From positions 1 through 46,434 of the forward strand of contig JAUCPW010000071.1 of NCBI GenBank assembly GCA_030373045.1: a DNA stretch of 46,434 nucleotides. The letters run 5' to 3'. The translations under genes were made by a program, and so were the position numbers. Shown in pieces: positions 24,566-35,489 of this stretch (its first letter is position 1; the number at the start of each line of letters is the position of its first letter). Under the pieces are notes generated by a model. That model saw only the letters and a list, made by a program, of their open reading frames with translations. It had not been told where the DNA came from and made no database searches. This DNA is from Candidatus Fermentibacter sp. (GTDB lineage: Bacteria; Fermentibacterota; Fermentibacteria; Fermentibacterales; Fermentibacteraceae).

Positions 24566-25216
24566 TCAGGAGCCTCCGGGCCGCCCGACGCGGTCCCTCG
24601 TGCCGGCCTCGGCGTAGACGGCGGCAGCTGCGAGGAGCACCGAGGAGGCGACGTACATGTCGGGGTGTACCGAGGCGGTCCCCATCCCGAGGATCCGCGG
24701 GAGGTGCCCCGGCGAGGCGAGCAGGGCCGTGAAGGCCCCCGGGGCCGGGATCACCGAGAGCGCCGCCAGCATGACCAGGATCGATGACGGGAGGCTGGCG
24801 GAACGGCGGCCCAGCCCCGTCGAGATGCACGACACCTGGAGCGAGGCGAGGGGGGGCATCGCCCAGGCCTGCCAGGGCAGGGGGCCCCCCGGCAGAAGCG
24901 CCAGGGCGGCATATCCCGCGAGCGAACCGAGGGCGACCCCCAGAACCGTCTCCGAGAGGGCCAGGCCGCTGCGGCCGAAGGGTGTCCTCTCCAGGAGCCT
25001 CGCGAGGTCGGCCCTGCCCTTCGACGACCGCCAGCCCAGGCAGCAGAAGGCCGCCACCGAGGCCGGCAGGGCGCCGAGTGCCGACCCGGTGAAGCCGGAC
25101 GTGGCGGAACCGTGGATGCCCATCAGGACAGGGAATGCAACCAGCGCGAACCACGAGCCTGCCGATGCGGACGCTCTGCGGAGCATCTCGCGCCAGACGA
25201 ACACGGGGGGGATCAC
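24566..25216 (-). CDS. Predicted multi-span membrane protein, ABC-permease-like
   Basis: 216 residues from GTG 25216, overlapping the stop of the upstream gene as GTGA. About six hydrophobic stretches are visible: GSWFALVAFPVLMGIHGSA, LGALPASVAAFCCLGW, ALSETVLGVALGSLAGYAAL, WAMPPLASLQVSCISTGLG, SLPSSILVMLAALSVIPA and DMYVASSVLLAAAAVYAEAG. The pattern SSKGRADLARLLERTPFGRS resembles ABC-2 type permeases. Coupling to an ABC-ATPase-like gene supports a partnership, but that partner lacks catalytic motifs. The family is not firmly recognised. Confidence 0.65.
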   Translation of the reverse strand: MIPPVFVWREMLRRASASAGSWFALVAFPVLMGIHGSATSGFTGSALGALPASVAAFCCLGWRSSKGRADLARLLERTPFGRSGLALSETVLGVALGSLAGYAALALLPGGPLPWQAWAMPPLASLQVSCISTGLGRRSASLPSSILVMLAALSVIPAPGAFTALLASPGHLPRILGMGTASVHPDMYVASSVLLAAAAVYAEAGTRDRVGRPGGS

Positions 25217-26154
25217 TCGCCGGGATCCTCGTCGAAGAGCGTGCGAACCCTGCCGGGATCGGTCATGTCTATCAGGTCCGAGACGCTCGGAGGTCTTATC
25301 TCCAGGCCCGAGACCGTCCTGGCGTTGGCCCTCGCGAGCGTCAGGAGCCAGGTGACGGCAGAGAGCGGAGTCCTGTGGCGGAGCCTGTAGCCGGTCTCCG
25401 TGCCCTGCAGGACCTCCATCCCGGGCATCTCCTCGATCAGGCGCCTGGGGAGCGCCGGGCAGAACTCGACCCTTATCTCGCTCGCGCCGGAGGCCGCCTC
25501 GACGAGCTCGGTCCTGACAAGGGTCCTCACAAGGTCGGTCGACGTGCAGAGCGCCACCCTGTCGGTACAGGGGGGCAGCTCGGCCAGCCCCCTTCCCGTC
25601 ACCACGATCGCCTTGCCGGCGTCCTTCATCGCGTCGAGATGCGTGTAGAAGGCCTCCGGAACACGCGGTTCGATTATCAGGACCGACGGATTGTGCATGA
25701 GCGCCAGGGCAAAGGCGGTGGCGAAAGCCGCATCGGGGGGGAGATCCTCCAGCCTGCTGCCGGAGAGGGATGCCAGGCCGCACCAGTCCATCATCTCGCG
25801 CACTGCACCCGAAGCCCTGCCGGGCCCGATACCGCCCGCGGAGGCCGCGAGCCCGAGGAGGCCCCCCGGCGTCATGCCCGCCGGGCCGACCGGAGGGGAA
25901 CCGACGAAACCCACGATCTTCCGGGCGGCCTTGTCGGTCACCGGGATGCTGCGCCTGCCGGCCGTTATCCTGCCGCACCAGGGCTTCTCGAGGCCCGCGA
26001 GCATGCCCGCGAGCCTCGAAGGAAAGGCCCTTTCGTCGGCTATCAGGGCGAGGACGGATCCTCCCATCACGGCGATCGAGCTGTCCGAGACGGACTCCCG
26101 GAGCGGCAGGAGATCGCCGGCTTCGAGGAGTATGCCGGGCCCGGTGGAGGTCAC
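25213..26154 (-). CDS. Degenerate ABC-type ATPase domain protein
   Basis: 313 residues from GTG 26154 (GTGA overlap with the upstream gene). The fold layout is that of an ABC ATPase, but every catalytic motif is altered. The Walker A position reads GGSVLALIADERAFPSRLAG, with no GxxGxGKS/T. The signature position reads LEDLPPDAAFATAFALAL, without LSGGQ. Walker B is NPSVLIIEPRV, without the DE pair. The switch-histidine region is AIVVTGRGLAEL, without His. A C-terminal extension of about 100 residues follows. Hydrolysis seems impossible; a structural or regulatory role with the coupled membrane protein is inferred. Confidence 0.7.
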   Translation of the reverse strand: MTSTGPGILLEAGDLLPLRESVSDSSIAVMGGSVLALIADERAFPSRLAGMLAGLEKPWCGRITAGRRSIPVTDKAARKIVGFVGSPPVGPAGMTPGGLLGLAASAGGIGPGRASGAVREMMDWCGLASLSGSRLEDLPPDAAFATAFALALMHNPSVLIIEPRVPEAFYTHLDAMKDAGKAIVVTGRGLAELPPCTDRVALCTSTDLVRTLVRTELVEAASGASEIRVEFCPALPRRLIEEMPGMEVLQGTETGYRLRHRTPLSAVTWLLTLARANARTVSGLEIRPPSVSDLIDMTDPGRVRTLFDEDPGE

Positions 26155-27146
26155 CTGCGCATGCTCTCCTGGAGGGACCTGTCCGCCTTCTCCAGGGCCC
26201 TGACCACCGCAAGGCCGTTCCTGCCGTCGGAAACGGGCCTCGCTCCGGAGGCGATGCACCCGAGGAACTCCTCGATCTCGGCCGCCAGGGGTTCCGTCGT
26301 CCCTACCTTGGGCGAGACTATGTCGCCGGAGCGGTAGGTGAGCTGGTACTCGCCGAAGGAGGATGGCTCGATGATGTCGACCCGCTTGTCGTAGATCTTG
26401 ATCTTCTCGTCGGGCTCGGTGTCGTCGTAGACGAGCATCTTCCGGCTCCCGACCACGACCGTCCTGCGCAGCTTGGAGGGGGAGAGCCAGGATACCTGGA
26501 CGTTGGCTATCACGTTGCTCGGGAAGTGGAGGTTTATGAATGCGACGTCGGGTATGCCCGAGAGCACGTACTCGTTGCCGTATGCCTCGATCCTGTCGGG
26601 CTCCTCGCCGAGCCAGAAGAAGAGCATCGAGAAGTCGTGCGGCGCGAGGTCCCAGATGACCGAGACGTCCTTCTGGTGCAGCCCGAGGTTCACCCGCGTG
26701 GCGGTGATGAAGTAGATGTCGCCGAGCTCGCCCGACTGCACTATCTCCCTGGTCTTCAGGACGGGCGGCGAGAAGAGGAACGTGTGCCCGACCATGGTGA
26801 CCAGGCCGCGCTCCTCGCCCAGCTCCACCAGGTGCCTCGCCTCGGCCTCGCTCGATGCGAACGGCTTCTCGACGAATACGTGCCTCCCGGATTCCAGGAC
26901 GCGCCTGGCCAGCGGATAGTGCGACATGACGTCGGTGGCGATCACCACGCCGTCGATGGAGGGATCCGCGATGACCCCGTCGAAGCTCGCACATGTCTGC
27001 GCCCCGGGGAACCTCTCGGCGTGCATGGCCAGCCTGGCGGGATCGGAGTCGCAGAGGACGAGCCCGGTGCACTTCCGGTTCGTGAAGAGGTTCCTCGCGA
27101 GATTGGGGCCCCAGTATCCGAGGCCAATGACGGCAATCTTCGACAT
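26151..27146 (-). CDS. Gfo/Idh/MocA family oxidoreductase
   Basis: A 331-residue NAD(P)-dependent dehydrogenase, usually acting on sugars or related hydroxyl compounds. ATG 27146 has GGAGGCGCG directly upstream. The Rossmann motif is IAVIGLGYWGPNLARNLF, followed by DGVVIATDVMSHYPLARRVL, the catalytic-lysine motif HVFVEKPFASSEAEARHLVE and the substrate-side WDLAPHDFSMLFFWLGEEPD. It resembles UDP-sugar or inositol dehydrogenases that act in surface glycan synthesis, but the substrate is unknown. It is the first gene of the 27146-22784 operon. The 232-bp gap to clpB must contain divergent promoters. Confidence 0.9.
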   Translation of the reverse strand: MSKIAVIGLGYWGPNLARNLFTNRKCTGLVLCDSDPARLAMHAERFPGAQTCASFDGVIADPSIDGVVIATDVMSHYPLARRVLESGRHVFVEKPFASSEAEARHLVELGEERGLVTMVGHTFLFSPPVLKTREIVQSGELGDIYFITATRVNLGLHQKDVSVIWDLAPHDFSMLFFWLGEEPDRIEAYGNEYVLSGIPDVAFINLHFPSNVIANVQVSWLSPSKLRRTVVVGSRKMLVYDDTEPDEKIKIYDKRVDIIEPSSFGEYQLTYRSGDIVSPKVGTTEPLAAEIEEFLGCIASGARPVSDGRNGLAVVRALEKADRSLQESMRR

Positions 27147-27378
27147 CGCGCCTCCATGTTGTTTCGGGTAGCTTACACTAGCCAAAGGGCGCGCTCCGGT
27201 AAAGAACCGGGCCATTATGGCGCGCAGGGCGCACTCTGCCGCCCGGGCCGGCGGGCCCGGCCTTCTTCGGCGACGGCAAGAGGCAGTGCCGCAGCATGAT
27301 GCGATGATGGAACGCCGCCGCGCCGCTGGCCTCCATGTTGCTTTGTCGTAAGCGTACAGGACCTGGAGGTAAGGCGAC

Positions 27379-29973
<2,595 letters not shown>

Positions 29974-29997
29974 ACGGCGGGAGCGGCGCGGCGCAGT

Positions 29998-30067
29998 GTT
30001 AACTCGGGATGCCGGCATGCAAGCATATGGGGTCCAATGTCCAACGTGCGCGGCATTTCGAGTTAAC
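29998..30067. repeat. 70-bp element with 17-bp imperfect inverted ends
   Basis: GTTAACTCGGGATGCCG (29998-30014) pairs with CGGCATTTCGAGTTAAC (30051-30067) with two mismatches; HpaI-type GTTAAC sites bound it. It starts 25 nt after clpB. It could be a small mobile repeat or a terminator-like structure. Confidence 0.65.
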
Positions 30068-30142
30068 GTCATCCAGTAAACACCCCGCAGCCCGGGCCGG
30101 GCGTGCGGCATGCCGCACTGGTGGACCGGCCGGGCAAGCCGC

Positions 30143-30148
30143 TATAAT
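30143..30148 (+). promoter_or_regulatory. -10 box TATAAT before the AI-2E-family gene
   Basis: A perfect TATAAT lies 39 nt before the ATG at 30188. No good -35 is seen at 16-18 nt spacing (GGTGGA at best), so this is tentative. Confidence 0.4.
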
Positions 30149-30187
30149 GAAAACGGAACGGGCCGGAACTCTCCACGGGAGGCAGGC

Positions 30188-31420
30188 ATGGCCGAGGATA
30201 TCCATCCCGGAGGAGGACAGCGGGAGCCCGACCGGCTCCAGGGCTGGATGGCTCTCCTGCTGGGCGCGCTGCTCTGCGCGGTGTTCGTCACCACCACCGA
30301 CAGCATCCATCATCCCCTCATCCTGGCCGGCGCAGTGGTCTTCCTCCTGTTCCCCTGGATGCACGACCGCAGGGTTTCCCGCACAGTCCAGACCATGCTG
30401 GGCCTGGTGGCCGTGTGGTTCCTCTTCACGATCCGTGACATCCTCACGCCGCTGCTCGTGGCGGCCGGCCTCGCCTATGTGTGCTCTCCGCTCTTCCTCT
30501 GGCTCCGCGGCGAGAGGGGCCGCTTCAGGCCCTTCAGGCTCAACGCGACAGTGGCCAGCCTCGTGGTCACCGTCCTGCTGTTCGGCTTCCTGGGGGTCGT
30601 AGGGGCCCAGACCGGCACCCTCGTGGTGAGCCAGGCCACCGAGCTGTCGCGGATCATCGAGGAGTCGGTGGACAGGGTACAGGACCTGTTCCCCGATACG
30701 TGGAGCGAGTCGCCCCTCCTGAGCAGCCTGTCCGACGGGATAGTCCAGATGGTCGGCGAATTCGGCGCATGGTTGCCGGGCCTCGCGGGCGAGGTGGCCG
30801 GCGGCATGGGCTACGCCCTCAAGGGCATGCTGGGCCTGCTGATGGTGCTGGTGTTCTTCTTCTACGTGCTGCGCGACTCGGGCGAGCTGATGCGCGGAGT
30901 CGTCAAGCGGTACCTGCCCGATTCGATGCATTCCTTCGTCGACAGCAGGATGCATAGGGTGCTGAGGATACTGGGCAACTTCGTCGAGGGGTTCTTCCTC
31001 ACCAGCTCGGTCGTCTTCATCCTAACACTGGCCCTCCTCCTGGTGGCGGAGGTGAGGATGGCGTTCCTCCTCGCCCTCTTCGCGGCCCTCCTCAACATCA
31101 TCCCCGTCATAGGCTTCTGGGTCAGCACGGCCCTGATACTCGTCATCGCCCTGGCATCGGGGATGTCCACGGGCGACGTGCTCGTGATAGGGGCCGGCCT
31201 GGCGATCATCAATGTCTTCGAGGGAAACTTCCTGCAGCCCAAGATAATAGGCCGCAAGGTGGGGCTCCATCCCGTGGTGGCCATCCTGAGCGTGGCCATC
31301 TTCGGCGCGATACTCGGGTTCTTCGGGTATCTGCTGGGCATTCCCCTGGCGGCCGTCATCACCAGCGAATGGGAGGACTACCTCGCGAGGAGGAGGGCGG
31401 AGGCCGTCCTGAAATCCTAG
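30188..31420 (+). CDS. AI-2E family transporter
   Basis: A 410-residue inner-membrane protein of the AI-2E exporter family (PF01594), whose members export autoinducer-2, sodium/protons or other substrates. ATG 30188 with GGGAGGC is chosen over the longer frame at 30110. Family hallmarks are the N-terminal paired helices, VWFLFTIRDILTPLLVAAGL with AYVCSPLF, a periplasmic helical region, FFFYVLRDSGELMRGVVKRY, and the C-terminal LLNIIPVIGFWVSTALI, FEGNFLQPKIIGRKVGLHPV and ILGFFGYLLGIPLAAVI. The substrate cannot be predicted. It converges on the minus-strand operon, with 9 nt between the stop codons. Confidence 0.9.
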   Translation: MAEDIHPGGGQREPDRLQGWMALLLGALLCAVFVTTTDSIHHPLILAGAVVFLLFPWMHDRRVSRTVQTMLGLVAVWFLFTIRDILTPLLVAAGLAYVCSPLFLWLRGERGRFRPFRLNATVASLVVTVLLFGFLGVVGAQTGTLVVSQATELSRIIEESVDRVQDLFPDTWSESPLLSSLSDGIVQMVGEFGAWLPGLAGEVAGGMGYALKGMLGLLMVLVFFFYVLRDSGELMRGVVKRYLPDSMHSFVDSRMHRVLRILGNFVEGFFLTSSVVFILTLALLLVAEVRMAFLLALFAALLNIIPVIGFWVSTALILVIALASGMSTGDVLVIGAGLAIINVFEGNFLQPKIIGRKVGLHPVVAILSVAIFGAILGFFGYLLGIPLAAVITSEWEDYLARRRAEAVLKS

Positions 31421-31429
31421 CCTCTCCGG

Positions 31430-32069
31430 TCAGGGGTTCCCGTATCTCTCCTCGAGCCATGGGTCGCCCCTGGGATGATACCCGCGGCTCTCCCAGTATC
31501 CCGGCAGGTCATCCGGCATGAATTCGAGACCCGTCACCCATTTCGCCGCCTTGTAGGCGTAGAGCTGCGGTACGATGAGCCTGACCGGGAATCCGTGCTC
31601 GGGCGCGAGCGCCTCCCCGTCGAGCTCGAAGGCCAGCATGACGCCATCCCTGCCGAACTCCTCGAGAGGTACGTTGGTGGTGTAGCCGTCCGCGCAGTGC
31701 ACCATGACAGAAACGGCCCCCGGCAGAGGACGGGCCAGTTCGAGGATCGCCCTGGAGGGGATCCCCGTCCACACGTCGCCCCGCCTCGACCATCCCGTGA
31801 CGCAGTGGAGGTCGAGGGTGTCCGTGACGGCACCGAGCGCGAGGAATCCGTTCCAGTCGAGCACGGTGTCGACTTCCGCGAGGCCCAGTATCTCCAGCCT
31901 CCAGTCCTCGCGCGACAACGAGACGTCTCCTGCGAAGGAATAGACCGGGAATCGTTCCGTCCAGACCTGGCCGGGGGGGAGGGCCGGAAGGCCCACCCCC
32001 CTCCCCGCCGCAGGAGGAGCCCGGGAACATCATCGACAGCGCGGAGAGGACGACACCGGCCGTCCTCAC
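31430..32069 (-). CDS. Sulfite-oxidase-like molybdopterin lipoprotein, frameshifted
   Basis: The 3' frame encodes an oxidoreductase molybdopterin-binding domain (PF00174): VYSFAGDVSLSREDWRLEIL, TDTLDLHCVTGWSRRGDVWT with the Mo-ligand cysteine, and later VRLIVPQLYAYKAAKWVTGL and GYWESRGYHP. That frame lacks a real start. The other frame begins with GTG 32069, GTGA-coupled to the upstream stop, and reads a lipoprotein signal MRTAGVVLSALSMMFPGSSC. The two join in a G/C homopolymer run near 31974-31998, where one extra base shifts the frame. I treat it as one gene with a likely sequencing or assembly indel, though a true pseudogene is possible. Closest known types are MsrP/YuiH-like enzymes. Confidence 0.75.
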
Positions 32070-33160
32070 TCGGATGCGGGCTGCCCGGAAGCGGCTCCGT
32101 CCTCCGCCTCGCGGACGGGGTCGCCGTCCGCGACCCTGAGCTGGCCCTCGACGATGACCCTGTCGCCCGGGTTCAGACCCTCGACTATCTCCACCAGGCC
32201 GTCATTCATGATGCCGGTCACCACCGGGACCATGCGGGCGACCCCGTCGACCTCGAGGGCTACTTCGTAGCCGTCCGCGAGACGCCTCAGCGCGACGTCC
32301 GGGAGGACCATGGCGTTCTCCGACGTCCTGACGGATATGGCCACCCTGCCGCCCATGCCCGGGTACAGGCGCCCGTCGGGATTGCCGAAGGCGACCTCCA
32401 CCGGGACCAGCCCGGAAACCGGATCGACAGAACGCGCGGCGGCCGTCACGATGCCGGGGAAGCTCTCTTCTCCGTAGGCGATGACGCTGACACGCGCGGT
32501 CTGGCCGGGTTCGAGCATCGCGAGGAACCTCTCCGGCACGAGCACCTCGGCTCTCAGGTTCTCGGCGTTCGATATCGACACCGCCGGCCCGCCGCCGGCC
32601 ATGTTGCCCTCCCGGACCCAGATCCTGCCTATCCTGCCGTCGAACGGAGCCACTATGAGGGAATTGTCCGCCGCGCTGTAGGCCTGGCTCGCACCCGCCA
32701 CGGCCTGCTGCCTCGCGGCCTCGGCGGAGGCGTACATTGTCTCGGCCGTCTCCAGCTCCTGGACGCTCACCGCCCCGGCCTCGTAGAGCGAGCGCATCCT
32801 CTCGAGGGCCCTGGCGGCATTCTGCTCGGCCGACCTGGCGGCAGCCACTCCGGCGCTGGCCGCCGAGGACCCGGCCAGGAACTGCGCGTCGGAGGAGAGC
32901 CTCACGAGGGGCGTTCCCGCCGTGACGCTGTCGCCTTCGCTGACCAGCACCTCCTCGACGCGGCCCCCGGCCCCGGGGTACACCAGGGCCTCGTCGAGGC
33001 CCTCGAGCCTCGTGGAGGCCACCACCTCCTCGGAGATGGGGGATGGTGCCATCGTGACAACCCGCACCACCACGGCCTCTCCCGGCCCCGTGCCTTCTCC
33101 CGGGCCGCAGGCCGCCGTCGACAGCACCGCTGCAGCGATAATGACTCCGGTATGCTTCAT
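32066..33160 (-). CDS. Efflux periplasmic adaptor (membrane fusion) lipoprotein
   Basis: A 364-residue HlyD/AcrA-type adaptor linking an inner-membrane pump to a TolC-like channel. ATG 33160 follows GGAGA; the lipobox is LSTAAC. Features in order: biotinyl-lipoyl half GAGGRVEEVLVSEGDSVTAG, an alpha-hairpin (about residues 90-145, NAARALERMRSLYEAGAVSV), the second lipoyl half SLIVAPFDGRIGRIWVREGN, a beta-barrel (LRAEVLVPERFLAMLEPGQT) and a membrane-proximal domain ending GLNPGDRVIVEGQLRVADGD. The short hairpin fits RND adaptors. The expected pump gene does not follow; a molybdopterin lipoprotein does. Confidence 0.9.
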   Translation of the reverse strand: MKHTGVIIAAAVLSTAACGPGEGTGPGEAVVVRVVTMAPSPISEEVVASTRLEGLDEALVYPGAGGRVEEVLVSEGDSVTAGTPLVRLSSDAQFLAGSSAASAGVAAARSAEQNAARALERMRSLYEAGAVSVQELETAETMYASAEAARQQAVAGASQAYSAADNSLIVAPFDGRIGRIWVREGNMAGGGPAVSISNAENLRAEVLVPERFLAMLEPGQTARVSVIAYGEESFPGIVTAAARSVDPVSGLVPVEVAFGNPDGRLYPGMGGRVAISVRTSENAMVLPDVALRRLADGYEVALEVDGVARMVPVVTGIMNDGLVEIVEGLNPGDRVIVEGQLRVADGDPVREAEDGAASGQPASE

Positions 33161-33194
33161 GGTTTCTCCCGACGAGTGTATGCCGACTCGATCT

Positions 33195-34484
33195 CTAGAA
33201 TTCCAGCGTGCCGGTCGCCCTGGCGAGCGCCGCCTCGGCGACCCTGAGCCCGTACAGCGCGTTGGCCTGGTTGGTCCTCGCGGCCGTCAGGGCCAGGAAG
33301 GCCTGGTCCATCTCGAGCCTCGTGATCACGCCGGCCTCGTAGGAGACGCTGGCTATCCCGGCGCCCTCCTCGGCCGAGGCCACCGTCGCCGTCGTGGCCG
33401 AAACCGACTCCCTCGCGAGCATCAGGTTGTTCCATGCCTGGACCAGGCCCAGTTCGCTGTAGTCCTCGATGGTGCCGGCCCCCGCATCGGCCGAGAGCCT
33501 GCCGGCCCTGGCCGCCTGGTAGGAGGAGACGTCGGTGAGCTGGTCGAATATGGGAACTTCGATCGCGAGCGTGGTGGACCATGCCCGGTCGTAGTCGCCG
33601 GCCTCGAATCTCCAGTCCTCCCGCGCGGCCTGCCAGGCATACTCGGTCTGCAGGATCACCGTGGGCGCGAAGGCGCCGCGCGCCAGACCCACCGAGGCGT
33701 CACCCGCCCGCCTCATCGCCTCGGCCGTGCGCAGCTCCGGGCTGTTGTCGCGCATCAGCGCCTCCGCCTCCTCGAGGGACGACGGGAGATCGAGGGGGAG
33801 GGGGTCGGAGAGGCTGCCTTCCGCCGGCACTTCGGACGTGCTCGTCATGCCCACGGCCACGGAGAAGGCCGAACGGGCGTCGATGACCGCGCTCGAGGCC
33901 GCAAGGGCCTCGGGCTTCCTGTTCTCGTATGCGACGCTGCTCTGGAGCAGCTCGAACCTCGATATCGTGCCGGCCTCGTATCTGCGGCTGGCGATCCCGT
34001 AGCCCGCCTCCGCTATCGAAAGGGCTTCGGAGGCCACCCTCTCCAGTTCGACGGCGAGGAGGACGCCGTGGAACGACCGAACGACTTCGAGGACGGCATC
34101 CTGCCGGGATGCGTCGAGTGATGCGGAGGCGATATCCTCGGAGGCCTCCGCCAGGCTCGAACCCGCCATGCCCTGGGCCGTGAAGAGCGGGACGGCGGCC
34201 GTGATCCCGACCTGGGAAGCGTACTCGGCGCCCGTCGGGAACGATCCCACACCGGGGATCTCCATCACCGAGACGTCATGGTTCCGCACGAAGGCGGCCC
34301 CGAAGGAGACGGATGGCAGGAACCACAGGTCCGCGCTGCGCCGCTGCCACTCCGCGGAGGACAGGTCCGACCTGGCCGCGGCGACGTCGTTCCTGTTCTC
34401 CAGGGCGTTCCGCACGGCCTCGTCGAGGGTCATGGAGAAGGCCGGCACGGTACACAGGGCGACGAGCAATGCTGTTCTGTTCAT
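33195..34484 (-). CDS. TolC-like outer membrane efflux protein
   Basis: A 429-residue outer-membrane factor with signal peptide MNRTALLVALCTVPAFS. ATG 34484 has GGGAGAT upstream. It shows the internal two-fold repeat of the family: MTLDEAVRNALENRNDVAAA in the first half and SLEEAEALMRDNSPELRTAE in the second, each followed by a beta strand (FLPSVSFGAAFVRN; FAPTVILQTEYAWQ) and long helices such as YEAGTISRFELLQSSVAYEN and YEAGVITRLEMDQAFLALTA. It would form the trimeric exit duct for the adaptor encoded next. It sits 13 nt after tetR. Confidence 0.92.
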   Translation of the reverse strand: MNRTALLVALCTVPAFSMTLDEAVRNALENRNDVAAARSDLSSAEWQRRSADLWFLPSVSFGAAFVRNHDVSVMEIPGVGSFPTGAEYASQVGITAAVPLFTAQGMAGSSLAEASEDIASASLDASRQDAVLEVVRSFHGVLLAVELERVASEALSIAEAGYGIASRRYEAGTISRFELLQSSVAYENRKPEALAASSAVIDARSAFSVAVGMTSTSEVPAEGSLSDPLPLDLPSSLEEAEALMRDNSPELRTAEAMRRAGDASVGLARGAFAPTVILQTEYAWQAAREDWRFEAGDYDRAWSTTLAIEVPIFDQLTDVSSYQAARAGRLSADAGAGTIEDYSELGLVQAWNNLMLARESVSATTATVASAEEGAGIASVSYEAGVITRLEMDQAFLALTAARTNQANALYGLRVAEAALARATGTLEF

Positions 34485-34497
34485 TGGATCTCCCGGG

Positions 34498-35082
34498 CTA
34501 TCTCCCGATGCCCCGCATCAGGATTCCGACCATCTCGCCGGCTGACGGAGCGGTCGCCGTTCCGGCCGACGGATCTTTCAGGGTCATGTGCAGGATGGAC
34601 GTGAACGTCCTGCACAGGATCTGGACGGGAACGTCCTTCCGGAACTCTCCCCTCTCCACTCCACGCTTCATCAGATCGGACATCAGCTCCTCGATCCTGG
34701 CGAACCTGCCCATCATCGAGGGGAAGAGCGCCTTCACGCCGGAATCGGCATGGCATGCGAGATGGGCCCTGGCGAAGTCGGGATTGTCCCTGTGGGCCAG
34801 GATCATCGCCGCCGCGATCCTCTCCAGGGAGGCGCTCACCGGTCCGTCGGACAGGAGCTCCCGCTCCAGGAAGCCCTCTATGAGTGAGTTCACGTGGTCG
34901 ACTATCGCGAGGAGCAGGCCCTCCTTGTTTCGGAAGTAGTAGTAGATGGTGGGCTTGGTGAAGCCGCTGGCCTCGGCCACGTCCTTCATCGACAGGTCCG
35001 AGTAGCCCTTCTCGCCCAGCACCCTTATCGCCGCCTTCAGGATCCCTTCCTTGGTCCCCACGGCATCGTTCCGTTCCGTCAT
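34498..35082 (-). CDS. TetR family repressor of the efflux operon
   Basis: A 194-residue TetR-type regulator. ATG 35082 follows GGGAGG. The N-terminal helix-turn-helix is typical: TKEGILKAAIRVLGEKGYSD, LSMKDVAEASGFTKPTIYYY and FRNKEGLLLAIVDHVNS. The C-terminal ligand-binding domain is divergent, so the inducer is unknown. It heads the operon that includes the TolC-like and adaptor genes and is therefore probably their repressor and autorepressed. A palindromic operator lies inside its promoter. Confidence 0.92.
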   Translation of the reverse strand: MTERNDAVGTKEGILKAAIRVLGEKGYSDLSMKDVAEASGFTKPTIYYYFRNKEGLLLAIVDHVNSLIEGFLERELLSDGPVSASLERIAAAMILAHRDNPDFARAHLACHADSGVKALFPSMMGRFARIEELMSDLMKRGVERGEFRKDVPVQILCRTFTSILHMTLKDPSAGTATAPSAGEMVGILMRGIGR

Positions 35083-35114
35083 CGTTCCTCCCGTTCCTCA
35101 TCGAGGATCGGGCG

Positions 35115-35142
35115 ATTATACCTAACGGTAGGTAAGGGTCAA
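35115..35142 (-). promoter_or_regulatory. Promoter with TetR operator
   Basis: On the minus strand TTGACC (35142-35137), a 16-nt spacer and a perfect TATAAT (35120-35115) form a near-consensus promoter for tetR. The spacer and -10 are covered by the inverted repeat TACCTAACGGTAGGTA (35119-35134 on plus; perfect 6-bp arms), a typical TetR-family operator. Binding would block RNA polymerase and give autorepression. Confidence 0.75.
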
Positions 35143-35159
35143 TCCCGGTCTCCGGCTTG

Positions 35160-35188
35160 TTGACTTGGAAGCGGCCCTGACCCATTTT
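35160..35188 (+). promoter_or_regulatory. Possible promoter of the oxidoreductase operon
   Basis: TTGACT at 35160-35165 is followed after 17 nt by CATTTT at 35183-35188, about 55 nt before the first start codon. The -10 match is weak. It lies just outside the TetR operator. Confidence 0.3.
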
Positions 35189-35242
35189 TTACGACCAGGA
35201 TTCGGAAAACGCAGGGTCTCAAAGACTGTCAAGGAGGTTGCC

Positions 35243-35488
35243 GTGGACGGTCCGAAGAAGTACCCCTTCTGCGAGATCGACCAGGAGGAGTGCAAGGGTT
35301 GCGGGCTGTGCGTGAACGCATGCCCCGCGAAGGTCCTCGAGCTGTCGACCCATCTGAACTCGAAGGGGTATCATCCGTCGGGATACAAGGGATCCGGCTG
35401 CATCGGGTGCGGGAGCTGCTTCTACTCCTGCCCGGAGCCCGGGGCCATCACAGTCTATCTCAAGGACTACGTCCCGGAGGGGGTGTGA
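35243..35488 (+). CDS. korD: 2-oxoacid:ferredoxin oxidoreductase, delta (ferredoxin) subunit
   Basis: An 81-residue two-cluster ferredoxin subunit passing electrons from the TPP centre to ferredoxin. GTG 35243 with a strong AAGGAGG at 35231-35237 is chosen; the longer frame from 35165 is unlikely. Two 4Fe-4S motifs are clear: [20 protein letters not shown] and [20 protein letters not shown]. It is the first of three genes forming the enzyme. Homologues occur as KorD, VorD or PorD, so the 2-oxoacid substrate cannot be fixed from this subunit. Confidence 0.9.
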   Translation: MDGPKKYPFCEIDQEECKGCGLCVNACPAKVLELSTHLNSKGYHPSGYKGSGCIGCGSCFYSCPEPGAITVYLKDYVPEGV

Positions 35489-35489
35489 C

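Noticed and set aside
27243-27260. CCGGGCC/GGCCCGG hairpin between the oxidoreductase and clpB genes
   Set aside because: The two flanking genes are divergent, so a terminator is not expected, and no U-tract follows; probably chance in GC-rich spacer.
27151-27340. 11-bp direct repeat CCTCCATGTTG at 27151 and 27330 in the same spacer
   Set aside because: The first copy is just the oxidoreductase ribosome-binding site; similarity beyond 11 bp is weak.
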